Shown piece after piece: positions 15,762 to 21,866 of a DNA stretch of 27,160 bases. Location of the stretch: the NCBI GenBank assembly GCA_900553025.1, contig USBT01000013.1, forward strand, positions 1 through 27,160, in the 5' to 3' direction. The notes below the pieces were generated by a model, which did not search any database, was not told the origin of the DNA, and saw only the letters and a list, made by a program, of their open reading frames with translations. A program made the translations under genes and the position numbers. The DNA is from an uncultured Eubacteriales bacterium. GTDB taxonomy: Bacteria; Bacillota; Clostridia; Peptostreptococcales; Anaerovoracaceae. Each line of letters opens with the position of its first letter. Position 1 is the first letter of the stretch.

Positions 15762-15863
15762 TTATATTTTTTTGATGTGACTGATACAGCTTGCACAAAT
15801 GTATCGCTTTTTAAAAAATTTTAATTTTTCAGAACTATTACAAATTTCACAGCTATTTTTCAT
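15762..15863 (-). CDS. 33-residue four-cysteine protein, Gin-like zinc ribbon
   Basis: This small gene starts at the ATG complementary to 15861-15863 and ends at the TAA complementary to 15762-15764. It has a perfect AGGAGG on the minus strand (complement of 15868-15873), a candidate promoter upstream and a terminator downstream, so it is an expressed-looking unit. The product begins MKNSCEICNSS and ends RYICASCISHIKKI: two CxxC pairs (Cys5/Cys8, Cys23/Cys26) separated by 14 residues, suited to one zinc ion. That spacing equals what I remember for Gin (CsfB), the anti-sigma-G zinc protein of spore formers. It is shorter than Gin and lacks its C-terminal part. It may be a reduced Gin relative or an unrelated zinc knuckle. 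I do not assign a function. Confidence 0.7.
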   Translation of the reverse strand: MKNSCEICNSSEKLKFFKKRYICASCISHIKKI

Positions 15864-15897
15864 ACTTCCTCCTTTTTAGATTTATTCCGGTAGTTAA

Positions 15898-15926
15898 ATG
15901 ATAATGTTTTGTACAAATATAAACAA
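15898..15926 (-). promoter_or_regulatory. Candidate promoter for the four-cysteine small protein
   Basis: On the minus strand: TTGTTT (complement of 15921-15926), a 17-base spacer, then TATCAT (complement of 15898-15903). It is about 35 bases before the start codon at 15863. Moderate match. Confidence 0.4.
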
Positions 15927-15941
15927 TGGACAATGCTGAAA

Positions 15942-15971
15942 TTGTACATTTTGAGTATTTTGATGTAAAGT
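15942..15971 (+). promoter_or_regulatory. Candidate promoter for the alpha/beta hydrolase
   Basis: TTGTAC (15942-15947), an 18-base spacer, then TAAAGT (15966-15971). It is divergent from the minus-strand promoter at 15898-15926. A copy of the motif TTGTACA overlaps this -35 box, and another lies at 15909-15915. Confidence 0.4.
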
Positions 15972-15999
15972 ATTGATATGAGGAGGTAATATCGATATC

Positions 16000-16863
16000 A
16001 TGTTTGAAAATTTTGTTCTAACAAATAATCCAGTAAAAGTTGCAGGCTATGATTTTCCTTGTGAGAATCCTGATGCTGTTATGCTTATTATTCATGGAAT
16101 AGGAGAATATGCAGGACGATATAGCAGAATGTCTAAGTCCCTTTCTGAAAAACATATCAAGGTATATTCTATGGATTTGCCAGGACATGGGATTTCTGGC
16201 GGTGTAAGGGGCGATGCTGCACCTAGAATTGAGGTTTTATATTGCATAGATAAGCTCATAAATTTTGCTAAAGAGAAATTCCCTGATAAGCCTATAGTAC
16301 TATATGGACATAGCATGGGCGGAAATATTGCATTAGATTACAAATATCGTGGAAGCCTGTCAGACATCCCGTCAGCATTTATTATTTCAGCACCTTGGAT
16401 TAGACTTGTAAGACCTGTGTCAAAGCCTTTGTACCTAGCTATCAAAGCTGGTTCAAAGCTTATTCCAAAAGCAAGAATAAAGTCTGAGTGTGATGAAAAG
16501 GTTTTGGGCAATCTAATATATGTCAAGCCATATGCAAGCAATCCGTTGGTCCACGCTTATATTACAATGAGATGTGCGTATGAGGGCTTTGAAATTGGAA
16601 CAGCCATTGAAAATGGCACATGGGTGGATTATGGAAAAAGCGCCGGCAAGCCCTTCCTACTCATGCAGGGAACAGAAGATAAGCTATGTGATGTTAATGG
16701 TGCGAGGGCGTTGGCGCAACAAAATAATGGCAAGCCTGAATTTGAATATGTAGAATGGCCGGGTTATTATCATGAAATTCATAATGGGAATATGGTGGAA
16801 ACAGGAGAAGAAGTTATAGAAAAAATTGGTAACTTTATTGTCCAAAATGTGATAAAGAACTAG
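16000..16863 (+). CDS. Alpha/beta hydrolase, monoacylglycerol lipase/lysophospholipase type
   Basis: The 287-residue protein is an alpha/beta hydrolase of the serine aminopeptidase S33/monoglyceride lipase type. Visible parts are the oxyanion HGIGEYAGRY (32-41), MDLPGHGISGG (58-68), and the nucleophile elbow GHSMGG (103-108) with Ser105. The acid is Asp227 in MQGTEDKLCD and His258 in PGYYHEIHNG. There is no signal peptide, so it is cytoplasmic. Likely substrates are monoacylglycerols or lysophospholipids, but S33 members vary widely. GAGGAGG at 15980-15986 has a long spacing (13 bases) to ATG 16000; no other start fits. It stands behind its own candidate promoter. Confidence 0.9.
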   Translation: MFENFVLTNNPVKVAGYDFPCENPDAVMLIIHGIGEYAGRYSRMSKSLSEKHIKVYSMDLPGHGISGGVRGDAAPRIEVLYCIDKLINFAKEKFPDKPIVLYGHSMGGNIALDYKYRGSLSDIPSAFIISAPWIRLVRPVSKPLYLAIKAGSKLIPKARIKSECDEKVLGNLIYVKPYASNPLVHAYITMRCAYEGFEIGTAIENGTWVDYGKSAGKPFLLMQGTEDKLCDVNGARALAQQNNGKPEFEYVEWPGYYHEIHNGNMVETGEEVIEKIGNFIVQNVIKN

Positions 16864-16893
16864 TTGACAATATTGCTATAAGACATTTAATTT
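16864..16893 (+). promoter_or_regulatory. Candidate promoter for relQ
   Basis: Perfect TTGACA (16864-16869), an 18-base spacer, then TAATTT (16888-16893). It starts directly after the hydrolase stop codon and about 60 bases before the relQ start. The -10 box is a moderate match. Confidence 0.4.
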
Positions 16894-16953
16894 ACGATTA
16901 AATAACATAATTTACTTGGCGAGTATTTTATATGATAATTTTTGAGGAATATT

Positions 16954-17610
16954 ATGCTTGAAGATAGAAAAACTATTGAATTTGATAATCTCAAATCATC
17001 AAAGGAATATGAAATCCTTATGATGAGATATGATTCAGCTATTAGGGAAGTTGCAACCAAGCTTGAAATTTTAAATAGCGAATTGTCGCTTGTCAGAGAC
17101 GAAAGTCCAATATCGTCGATTCAGTCAAGGCGAAAGAAGGATTCTAGTATTTTTGAAAAATTAGTTAGGCAGGGGAATGAGATTTCTCTTAAATCAATAG
17201 AGGAGAATCTAAATGATGTCGCTGGAATTAGGGTAATCTGCTCCTTTGTTGATGATATATACAGAGTTGCTAGAATGCTTGCACGTCAGGATGATATCAA
17301 AGTTGTAATGATAAAGGATTATATAAAGAAGCCAAAATCTAACGGCTATAGGAGTTATCACATGATTGTGGAAATTCCGGTTTTCTTCTCAAATGAAAAA
17401 CGACCGATGCGAGTTGAAGTGCAAATAAGGACTGTTGCTATGAACTTTTGGGCAAGCCTTGAGCATCAGATTAAGTATAAGCACAATGTAAAAGAAGCTG
17501 AAAAGATTGGAAGGGATCTTAAAGATTGTGCTGATACTATTGCAAATACAGACCTTAGAATGCAGAAAATAAGAGAAGCACTTAAGGATGATTTGGAACA
17601 TGTGGAGTAA
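16954..17610 (+). CDS. relQ: Small alarmone synthetase, RelQ type
   Basis: The 218-residue protein is a single-domain (p)ppGpp synthetase without the hydrolase, TGS or ACT domains of Rel. Signatures are the ATP-binding SIQSRRKKDSSIFEKL, DVAGIRVICSFVDDIYRVA, KDYIKKPKSNGYRSYHMIVE (the GYRS segment contacts GDP/GTP) and the catalytic-end VEVQIRTVAMNFWASLEHQIKYK. This pattern fits RelQ (YjbM/SAS1) rather than RelP. RelQ transfers pyrophosphate from ATP to GTP/GDP during envelope stress and is usually allosterically activated by pppGpp as a tetramer. GAGGA at 16944-16948 supports ATG 16954 rather than the TTG at 16942. The 3' end overlaps the convergent rqcH by 29 bp. Confidence 0.93.
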   Translation: MLEDRKTIEFDNLKSSKEYEILMMRYDSAIREVATKLEILNSELSLVRDESPISSIQSRRKKDSSIFEKLVRQGNEISLKSIEENLNDVAGIRVICSFVDDIYRVARMLARQDDIKVVMIKDYIKKPKSNGYRSYHMIVEIPVFFSNEKRPMRVEVQIRTVAMNFWASLEHQIKYKHNVKEAEKIGRDLKDCADTIANTDLRMQKIREALKDDLEHVE

Positions 17611-19348
17611 CCCATATTGTTTTGTTATTTTTGAAAATCACCATACCGGGCTTTGTGCCGTTTGGTTTCCTTACATACTTAATTTCGGTATAATCTACCG
17701 GAACATTTTCAGATGATTTTCCTTTGCTGTGGTAGGCTGCAATGCTTGCTGCAGTTTTTATTTCTTCAGGGAAATTCTTTTCAATTTCAGCCAGCTTAAG
17801 TCCATGTGTTTGAAGAACTACATGGGAACCAGGAATATCTTTTGTATGGAACCATATATCAGATTTAGCAGACATTTTAAGCGACAAAACATCGTTTTCC
17901 TTGTTATTTCTGCCCACGATTATCTTTCTCCCGGAATCAAGGTTAAATACAAGTGGATTATTAATTTTGCCGTTTGAAACTGAAGATTTTGAGGCTTTTG
18001 ACCTGCGTGTTTTATTTTTACTTAATCTTATTCTAAAATATCCTTCACCGATAAGCTCCTCTTTAATATCTTCAATTTGACGCATTTCGGTTGCTCTATT
18101 CAAGTGGTCAATAACCGTATCAATATATAGGATTTCATCATTTACGCTATCTATCATAGGCTGCTTCTCCTTGATAGTGTTCATAGCCTTCCCATATTTT
18201 TTAAAATAAGCTTGAGCATTTTCACTAGGAGAAAGTTTTGGATCAAGTTTAATGTTAACCATAGAATTGTCATAATAGTTGACAATATTTGCTATTGTAT
18301 CACCTTTTTTTATATCGTGAAGGTTAGCAGTCAATAGTTCTCCATATAATCTTAAATGATCAGATTGTTTTGCTTTCAAGACATCTTCTTGCATCCTTTG
18401 AAGCTTCAGACCAAGCTTTTCTCTAATCGAATTAATCTTTTTAAGAATGTTGAACTTTGACTGCTGTAGAGTGTTTGTTTCTTTTTTGTGCTCAAAGAAA
18501 TAATCTACGGCTTTACTCGGCGAATCAAAGGATTTTACCTGAGAAAGCATTCTGTCCATGGAAATAATGTGAAAATCTGTCATCTTACTGCCATTTGAAT
18601 AAATTTTAGCTTCTACATTCATGGATTCTATCTGGCATGCAAGACCTTTAAGCAGATCAAATCCTGAGTGACTGATACAGTCTGCAACTCTCGGTGAAAT
18701 ACCGCCAACCTTAGTCATTATGTCATTTGCATCATGCCAATTAACAGAGATAGAGTTAGCATAGTCAAGATGATTGACTTCATTGTAGCTAGAGCTTTCG
18801 TCTGAAGACGATATTTCCAGAAACTCCTTAAAGCCTGTTTTGCACTGTGACGGAGGATAAGTGTACACAAGCCATGGGAGAAGCTGCCTTGCCCTGTTTA
18901 CGTCTATCGAAACTCTTTTGATGCTGTCGATAATTCGTCCATCCTTTAGATTAATCAACACAATATTGCTGTGTTTTCCCATAATTTCAAAAATTAGCCT
19001 TTTTGAAACCGTAAACCCGAGGTCATCGAGAACTTGAAAATCCATTTCAATGATTCTCTCGGAATTATTTTGTGCAATACGGCTGATTCGCCCTCCCTGA
19101 ATGTGCTTCCTCAAAATCATACAAAATATAGGCGGCTGCTTTGGATTTTCGAATTCTCTTTGCGTAATACAGATGTGGGGAGCATTACCTGAGGCAGACG
19201 AGTAAAGTCTGAAGCGTCCATTTTTGGTGTGAATAACAAAAACAAGGCTATCACTTTCTGGTTGATAAATTTTTTCAATCTTACCGAGAGTTAGCTTTTT
19301 TGATAATTCTTCTGAAATTGCCCAAGTCATGATACCGTCAAATGCCAT
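17582..19348 (-). CDS. rqcH: NFACT-family ribosome quality control protein RqcH
   Basis: The 588-residue protein has the NFACT layout. The NFACT-N domain (1-~190) shows MAFDGIMTWAISEELSKKL, KIEKIYQPESD, PPIFCMILRKHIQGG and FEIMGKHSNIVLINL. The helical middle and coiled coil (~250-430) follow, and then NFACT-R with KSDIWFHTKDIPGSHVVL. RqcH binds stalled 50S-peptidyl-tRNA complexes and, with RqcP, adds alanine tails that mark the nascent chain for ClpXP. It was formerly annotated as a fibronectin-binding protein. The conserved DR pair that contacts tRNA (Asp97-Arg98 in Bacillus) reads Glu97-Arg98 here. GGAGGA is correctly spaced before the start. It is divergent from yicC and convergent with relQ. 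Confidence 0.94.
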   Translation of the reverse strand: MAFDGIMTWAISEELSKKLTLGKIEKIYQPESDSLVFVIHTKNGRFRLYSSASGNAPHICITQREFENPKQPPIFCMILRKHIQGGRISRIAQNNSERIIEMDFQVLDDLGFTVSKRLIFEIMGKHSNIVLINLKDGRIIDSIKRVSIDVNRARQLLPWLVYTYPPSQCKTGFKEFLEISSSDESSSYNEVNHLDYANSISVNWHDANDIMTKVGGISPRVADCISHSGFDLLKGLACQIESMNVEAKIYSNGSKMTDFHIISMDRMLSQVKSFDSPSKAVDYFFEHKKETNTLQQSKFNILKKINSIREKLGLKLQRMQEDVLKAKQSDHLRLYGELLTANLHDIKKGDTIANIVNYYDNSMVNIKLDPKLSPSENAQAYFKKYGKAMNTIKEKQPMIDSVNDEILYIDTVIDHLNRATEMRQIEDIKEELIGEGYFRIRLSKNKTRRSKASKSSVSNGKINNPLVFNLDSGRKIIVGRNNKENDVLSLKMSAKSDIWFHTKDIPGSHVVLQTHGLKLAEIEKNFPEEIKTAASIAAYHSKGKSSENVPVDYTEIKYVRKPNGTKPGMVIFKNNKTIWVTPHVPNHP

Positions 19349-19413
19349 TATACATCCTCCTAAAGCTTTGGTTATTACGTGGCCCTAAAAATTGCTTAAA
19401 CAGATAAACACAA

Positions 19414-19443
19414 TTGGAATTTTATCATAAGATTAGTTATAAT
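19414..19443 (+). promoter_or_regulatory. Promoter for yicC
   Basis: TTGGAA (19414-19419), an 18-base spacer, then a perfect TATAAT (19438-19443). The predicted leader is about 25 bases and carries AGGAGG (19461-19466). Confidence 0.6.
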
Positions 19444-19473
19444 TAAAGGTAGTTAATGTCAGGAGGAATCAAA

Positions 19474-20379
19474 ATGATAAAAAGTATGACGGGATATGGC
19501 CGTGGAGAGATTAAAACTCAAGATTATCATATATTGGTAGAGCTTAAGAGCGTAAACCACAAGTATAATGACTTTACCTTCAGAATGCCAAAGTATTTTG
19601 CATTTGCAGAAGATAAAATGAGAAAAGCTATCAGGCAGAAATTGCATAGAGGCAAGGTTGATGTGATGATGACTGTCGAAAATCTATCCGATAAGGAGTT
19701 TGAAGTTCGTGTAAATACCAAGCTGGCAAAGGAGTATATTGAAAAAATAGGGACAATGTGTGAGGCTTGCGACATCAAAGAAGGACCTGGAATTGATCTA
19801 ATTACCAAGCTGCCGGATGTTATTACTGCAATGCCACTTGAAGCAAATCAGGAGGAGCTCCTATCTGCAATTATTGAGGCGACTCAAGATGCAACAAAAC
19901 AGCTCGATGATATGAGAATAAAGGAAGGTAGGGTGTTGGCTGAGGATTTGAACCTAAGAGCGGCAAACTTAAAAAAGATAGTTCAGGAAATGGTGCCTTT
20001 AGCAGAAGAAACTCCAGAAATATATAGAGAAAAGCTTTCGGAGCGAATTAATAAGCTACTTGAGAAAAATGGGATTGGTGATACATATTTATCGGAAGAG
20101 AGGCTCGCGACAGAGGTTGCAATCTTTGCTGACAAAGTTAACGTCGATGAAGAACTAACAAGACTGAAAAGCCACATATTACAGATAACTAATTTAACAA
20201 CAACAGGCAGCTCTGCTGATGGGAGCGTTGGCAAAAAACTGGATTTTCTTGCACAGGAGCTTAATAGAGAAGCTAACACAATTGGCTCAAAGTCAAATAA
20301 TCTTGAGCTTACTAATCTCGTGCTCAAGGCTAAAGCTGAGATTGAAAAAATAAGGGAACAGGTGCAAAATATAGAGTGA
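19474..20379 (+). CDS. yicC: YicC/YloC-family endoribonuclease
   Basis: The 301-residue protein starts MIKSMTGYGRGEI, the family hallmark, followed by LVELKSVNHKYNDFTFRMPK. The C-terminal DUF1732 part is EVAIFADKVNVDEELTRLKSH and KKLDFLAQELNREANTIGSKSNN, ending KAEIEKIREQVQNIE. YicC proteins are hexameric endoribonucleases; E. coli YicC is linked to decay of the small RNA RyhB. ATG 19474 is chosen over the in-frame ATG 19456 because AGGAGG (19461-19466) lies between them and the family starts at MIKSMTG. In many Firmicutes it is followed by remA, gmk and rpoZ; here none of these follows. Confidence 0.94.
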   Translation: MIKSMTGYGRGEIKTQDYHILVELKSVNHKYNDFTFRMPKYFAFAEDKMRKAIRQKLHRGKVDVMMTVENLSDKEFEVRVNTKLAKEYIEKIGTMCEACDIKEGPGIDLITKLPDVITAMPLEANQEELLSAIIEATQDATKQLDDMRIKEGRVLAEDLNLRAANLKKIVQEMVPLAEETPEIYREKLSERINKLLEKNGIGDTYLSEERLATEVAIFADKVNVDEELTRLKSHILQITNLTTTGSSADGSVGKKLDFLAQELNREANTIGSKSNNLELTNLVLKAKAEIEKIREQVQNIE

Positions 20380-20430
20380 AAAACATGTTTTGGAACAAGA
20401 GACTTGCAAAGAACTGTATAACTGAAAATA

Positions 20431-20459
20431 TTGACACCTAATTGTTACTAATATATAAT
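20431..20459 (+). promoter_or_regulatory. Consensus promoter of the riboswitch operon
   Basis: TTGACA (20431-20436), a 17-base spacer, then TATAAT (20454-20459): a full match to the sigma-A consensus with optimal spacing. The expected start is near 20466, giving a leader of roughly 280 bases before ATG 20749. Such a strong promoter suits control by premature termination. Confidence 0.85.
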
Positions 20460-20504
20460 TAACTCATAGAAATTGTTACAGTTAAGTCAATAAAAAATAA
20501 ACAT

Positions 20505-20611
20505 ATATTTGATTCGGTCATTTATGACAACGGAATAAGGTGAGAATCCTTGCGAGTAGGTCACTGTGATGCTCCAAATGAGATAAGTCAGATACGCTGA
20601 GAATCAAATGT
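20505..20611 (+). promoter_or_regulatory. Cobalamin riboswitch aptamer
   Basis: The aptamer is closed by ATTTGATTC (20507-20515) pairing perfectly with GAATCAAAT (20601-20609). Inside are a short hairpin GTCA/TGAC (20517-20528) and the core ACGGAATAAGG. The P4 hairpin AAGG-TGAGAAT-CCTT (20537-20551) follows. The highly conserved TCACTGTGA is at 20561-20569, and the B12-box-like AAGTCAGATACGC at 20585-20597, whose CGC can pair with GCG at 20552-20554. These elements come in the same order as in RF00174-type cobalamin riboswitches such as the Bacillus yvrC element, recalled from memory. The first helix arm (P3 region) is shorter than usual. It should bind adenosyl- or related cobalamin and switch the downstream genes off. 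Confidence 0.88.
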
Positions 20612-20699
20612 TGCTTCTGCCTCCACCAGTTGCAATTCATAGACAGCCTTTAATTTTGAGCATATGTGTTGTCAGCAATTGAAATCGCGTGCAGAAGCA
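20612..20699 (+). promoter_or_regulatory. Riboswitch expression platform (candidate antiterminator)
   Basis: TGCTTCTGC (20612-20620), directly after the aptamer, is exactly complementary to GCAGAAGCA (20691-20699), which lies in the loop of the terminator hairpin. Between them is a second hairpin, CAGTTGC/GCAATTG (20627-20633 with 20675-20681, one G-U), supported by GACA/TGTC inside. Nine-base pairing with an 11-base loop should not coexist easily with the terminator, so this looks like the switching helix. Which state is ligand-bound is inferred, not shown. Confidence 0.55.
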
Positions 20700-20712
20700 T
20701 CGTGATTTTTTT
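20682..20712 (+). terminator. Riboswitch-controlled leader terminator
   Basis: The arms 20682-20689 and 20701-20708 form an 8-bp stem (one G-U) around an 11-base loop. A run of seven T residues (20706-20712) follows. It sits 37 bases before the start codon of the first structural gene and after the cobalamin aptamer, so premature termination is the likely mode of control. Confidence 0.7.
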
Positions 20713-20748
20713 ATTGTAAGCTTAAAAGTTCAAGAAAGGATGGTATTT

Positions 20749-21780
20749 ATGAACACAATTAAAAAAATGTCTCTTACAAGTATTTTTACACTTATTTTGA
20801 TACTTGTGATGACGTGTAGTGTATTTGCAGCAGAAGGTCAGAATGGCAAGTATCTATATGGAGATGCTATAACGAATATGTCAGGATCTGATGCAGCGGC
20901 TTATGTTAACTCGGCGACAGGTGATAAAAATGTAACAGTTAAATTAATTATTGAAGCTGGGGACAATTGCGACCCAGAGAAATGGAGTGACAATGTAACT
21001 CCCGGAAGTCACTTCAAACAAGTATTTACAAAAACTATTTCAAGGAATAATTCAAAGGGTGTAACAGTCAAAGATTTGTTGGATAGTGTAAACAATGACG
21101 GATTGAAAATAAATTATAATGATCCAAATCCAGGAAAGCCTTATTATTTGTATTCCATCGAAAAAAACAATCTTCTTTGGAAACCTGGTGTTTTGGGCTT
21201 TGGTGGATGGGTATTTCGTGTGAATGATAAATTCCCTATTCAAAGGACATCGGATAACAAGGGATATGAAGGGACTTCCGTAGATCAGACTGTGCTTCAT
21301 GATGGAGATATCGTGCATTTTTTCTATGATTTCCCTGCTCAATTCACACCTGCTGATGATAATATAGGAGCATATAATTTAAGAGGCGTATTCAAGGGTA
21401 GACAAGGAAATAAAACTAAGATACAGCTTCAAGGACATAGGACATGGATTGATCAATCAAATCCTAAGGACCCGATTATGAATGTGTACAACTATTTTGA
21501 TATAACAGCAAGCAATATGGCAAACAATACTGCCGTTTTTGCAAGTCAATTGAATATTATGGGCGTTGCGCCTAAACTCACTGCTTCTGATGGCACTGTA
21601 TATAGTGGAAAAATGGACGTTACAGGCATGGCAACATTTACCGATGTTCCTAAAGGCACATATACTTTTAGTACAGAACAACAACGGCTATATTTTGATG
21701 AGGATGAAGATACATTTCCAGAGTATAGTGGGGTGTTTATGAGTGCACCTGGTGCATTCCATCTGATTGAAATTAATTAA
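20749..21780 (+). CDS. Secreted DUF4430 (transcobalamin-like) protein
   Basis: The 343-residue protein starts with a signal peptide (about 1-27: LTSIFTLILILVMTCSVFA, cleavage before AEG). A DUF4430/transcobalamin-like C-terminal domain spans about 62-195. Its signs are VTVKLIIEAGDN, GVTVKDLLDSVNNDGLKI, GGWVFRVND (152-160) and LHDGDIVHFFYDF (183-195). The region 200-343 is beta-rich and ends in a carboxypeptidase-regulatory-like FTDVPKGTYTF segment; I do not recognise it further. A GTG-initiated frame from 20689 would run through the terminator; ATG 20749, with AAAGGATGG at 20735-20743, is the real start. In animals the same fold is the B12-binding beta domain of transcobalamin and intrinsic factor. 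With the cobalamin riboswitch in front, a role in extracellular B12 capture is likely but unproven. There is no anchor; the single Cys23 is a poor lipobox. Confidence 0.85.
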   Translation: MNTIKKMSLTSIFTLILILVMTCSVFAAEGQNGKYLYGDAITNMSGSDAAAYVNSATGDKNVTVKLIIEAGDNCDPEKWSDNVTPGSHFKQVFTKTISRNNSKGVTVKDLLDSVNNDGLKINYNDPNPGKPYYLYSIEKNNLLWKPGVLGFGGWVFRVNDKFPIQRTSDNKGYEGTSVDQTVLHDGDIVHFFYDFPAQFTPADDNIGAYNLRGVFKGRQGNKTKIQLQGHRTWIDQSNPKDPIMNVYNYFDITASNMANNTAVFASQLNIMGVAPKLTASDGTVYSGKMDVTGMATFTDVPKGTYTFSTEQQRLYFDEDEDTFPEYSGVFMSAPGAFHLIEIN

Positions 21781-21797
21781 ATTTTTTAGATTATATA

Positions 21798-21841
21798 AAA
21801 CAGATATTATGATTAAATATATTTAATCATAATATCTGTTT
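21798..21841 (+). repeat. Perfect 20-bp intercistronic hairpin
   Basis: The arms 21798-21817 and 21822-21841 are exact reverse complements around a TATA loop. It lies 17 bases after the stop codon of the 343-residue gene and 25 bases before the 1571-residue gene. The stem is AT-rich and is not followed by a long T-tract (TTTAATTA), so it may act as a partial attenuator or as an mRNA-stabilising structure that lowers expression of the second gene. Confidence 0.85.
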
Positions 21842-21866
21842 AATTAATAAAGGGAAGTAATAATAT

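Noticed and set aside
16862..18291. The 14-mer TAGTTGACAATATT occurring before relQ (from 16862) and again inside rqcH (around 18277)
   Set aside because: About one to three such 14-base matches are expected by chance in a window of this size and base composition, and the second copy lies within coding sequence.
20380..20391. AAAACATGTTTT palindrome as the yicC terminator
   Set aside because: It has no loop when folded and no T-tract; likely chance in AT-rich DNA.
20689..20748. N-terminal extension of the small DUF4430 protein from GTG 20689
   Set aside because: It would translate the terminator hairpin and T-run, and would place 20 polar residues before the signal peptide. ATG 20749 has a proper ribosome-binding site.
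20811..20822. Lipoprotein signal (Cys23) in the small DUF4430 protein
   Set aside because: The residue before the cysteine is Thr, which fits the lipobox poorly, and VFA-AE four residues later is a good type I cleavage site.
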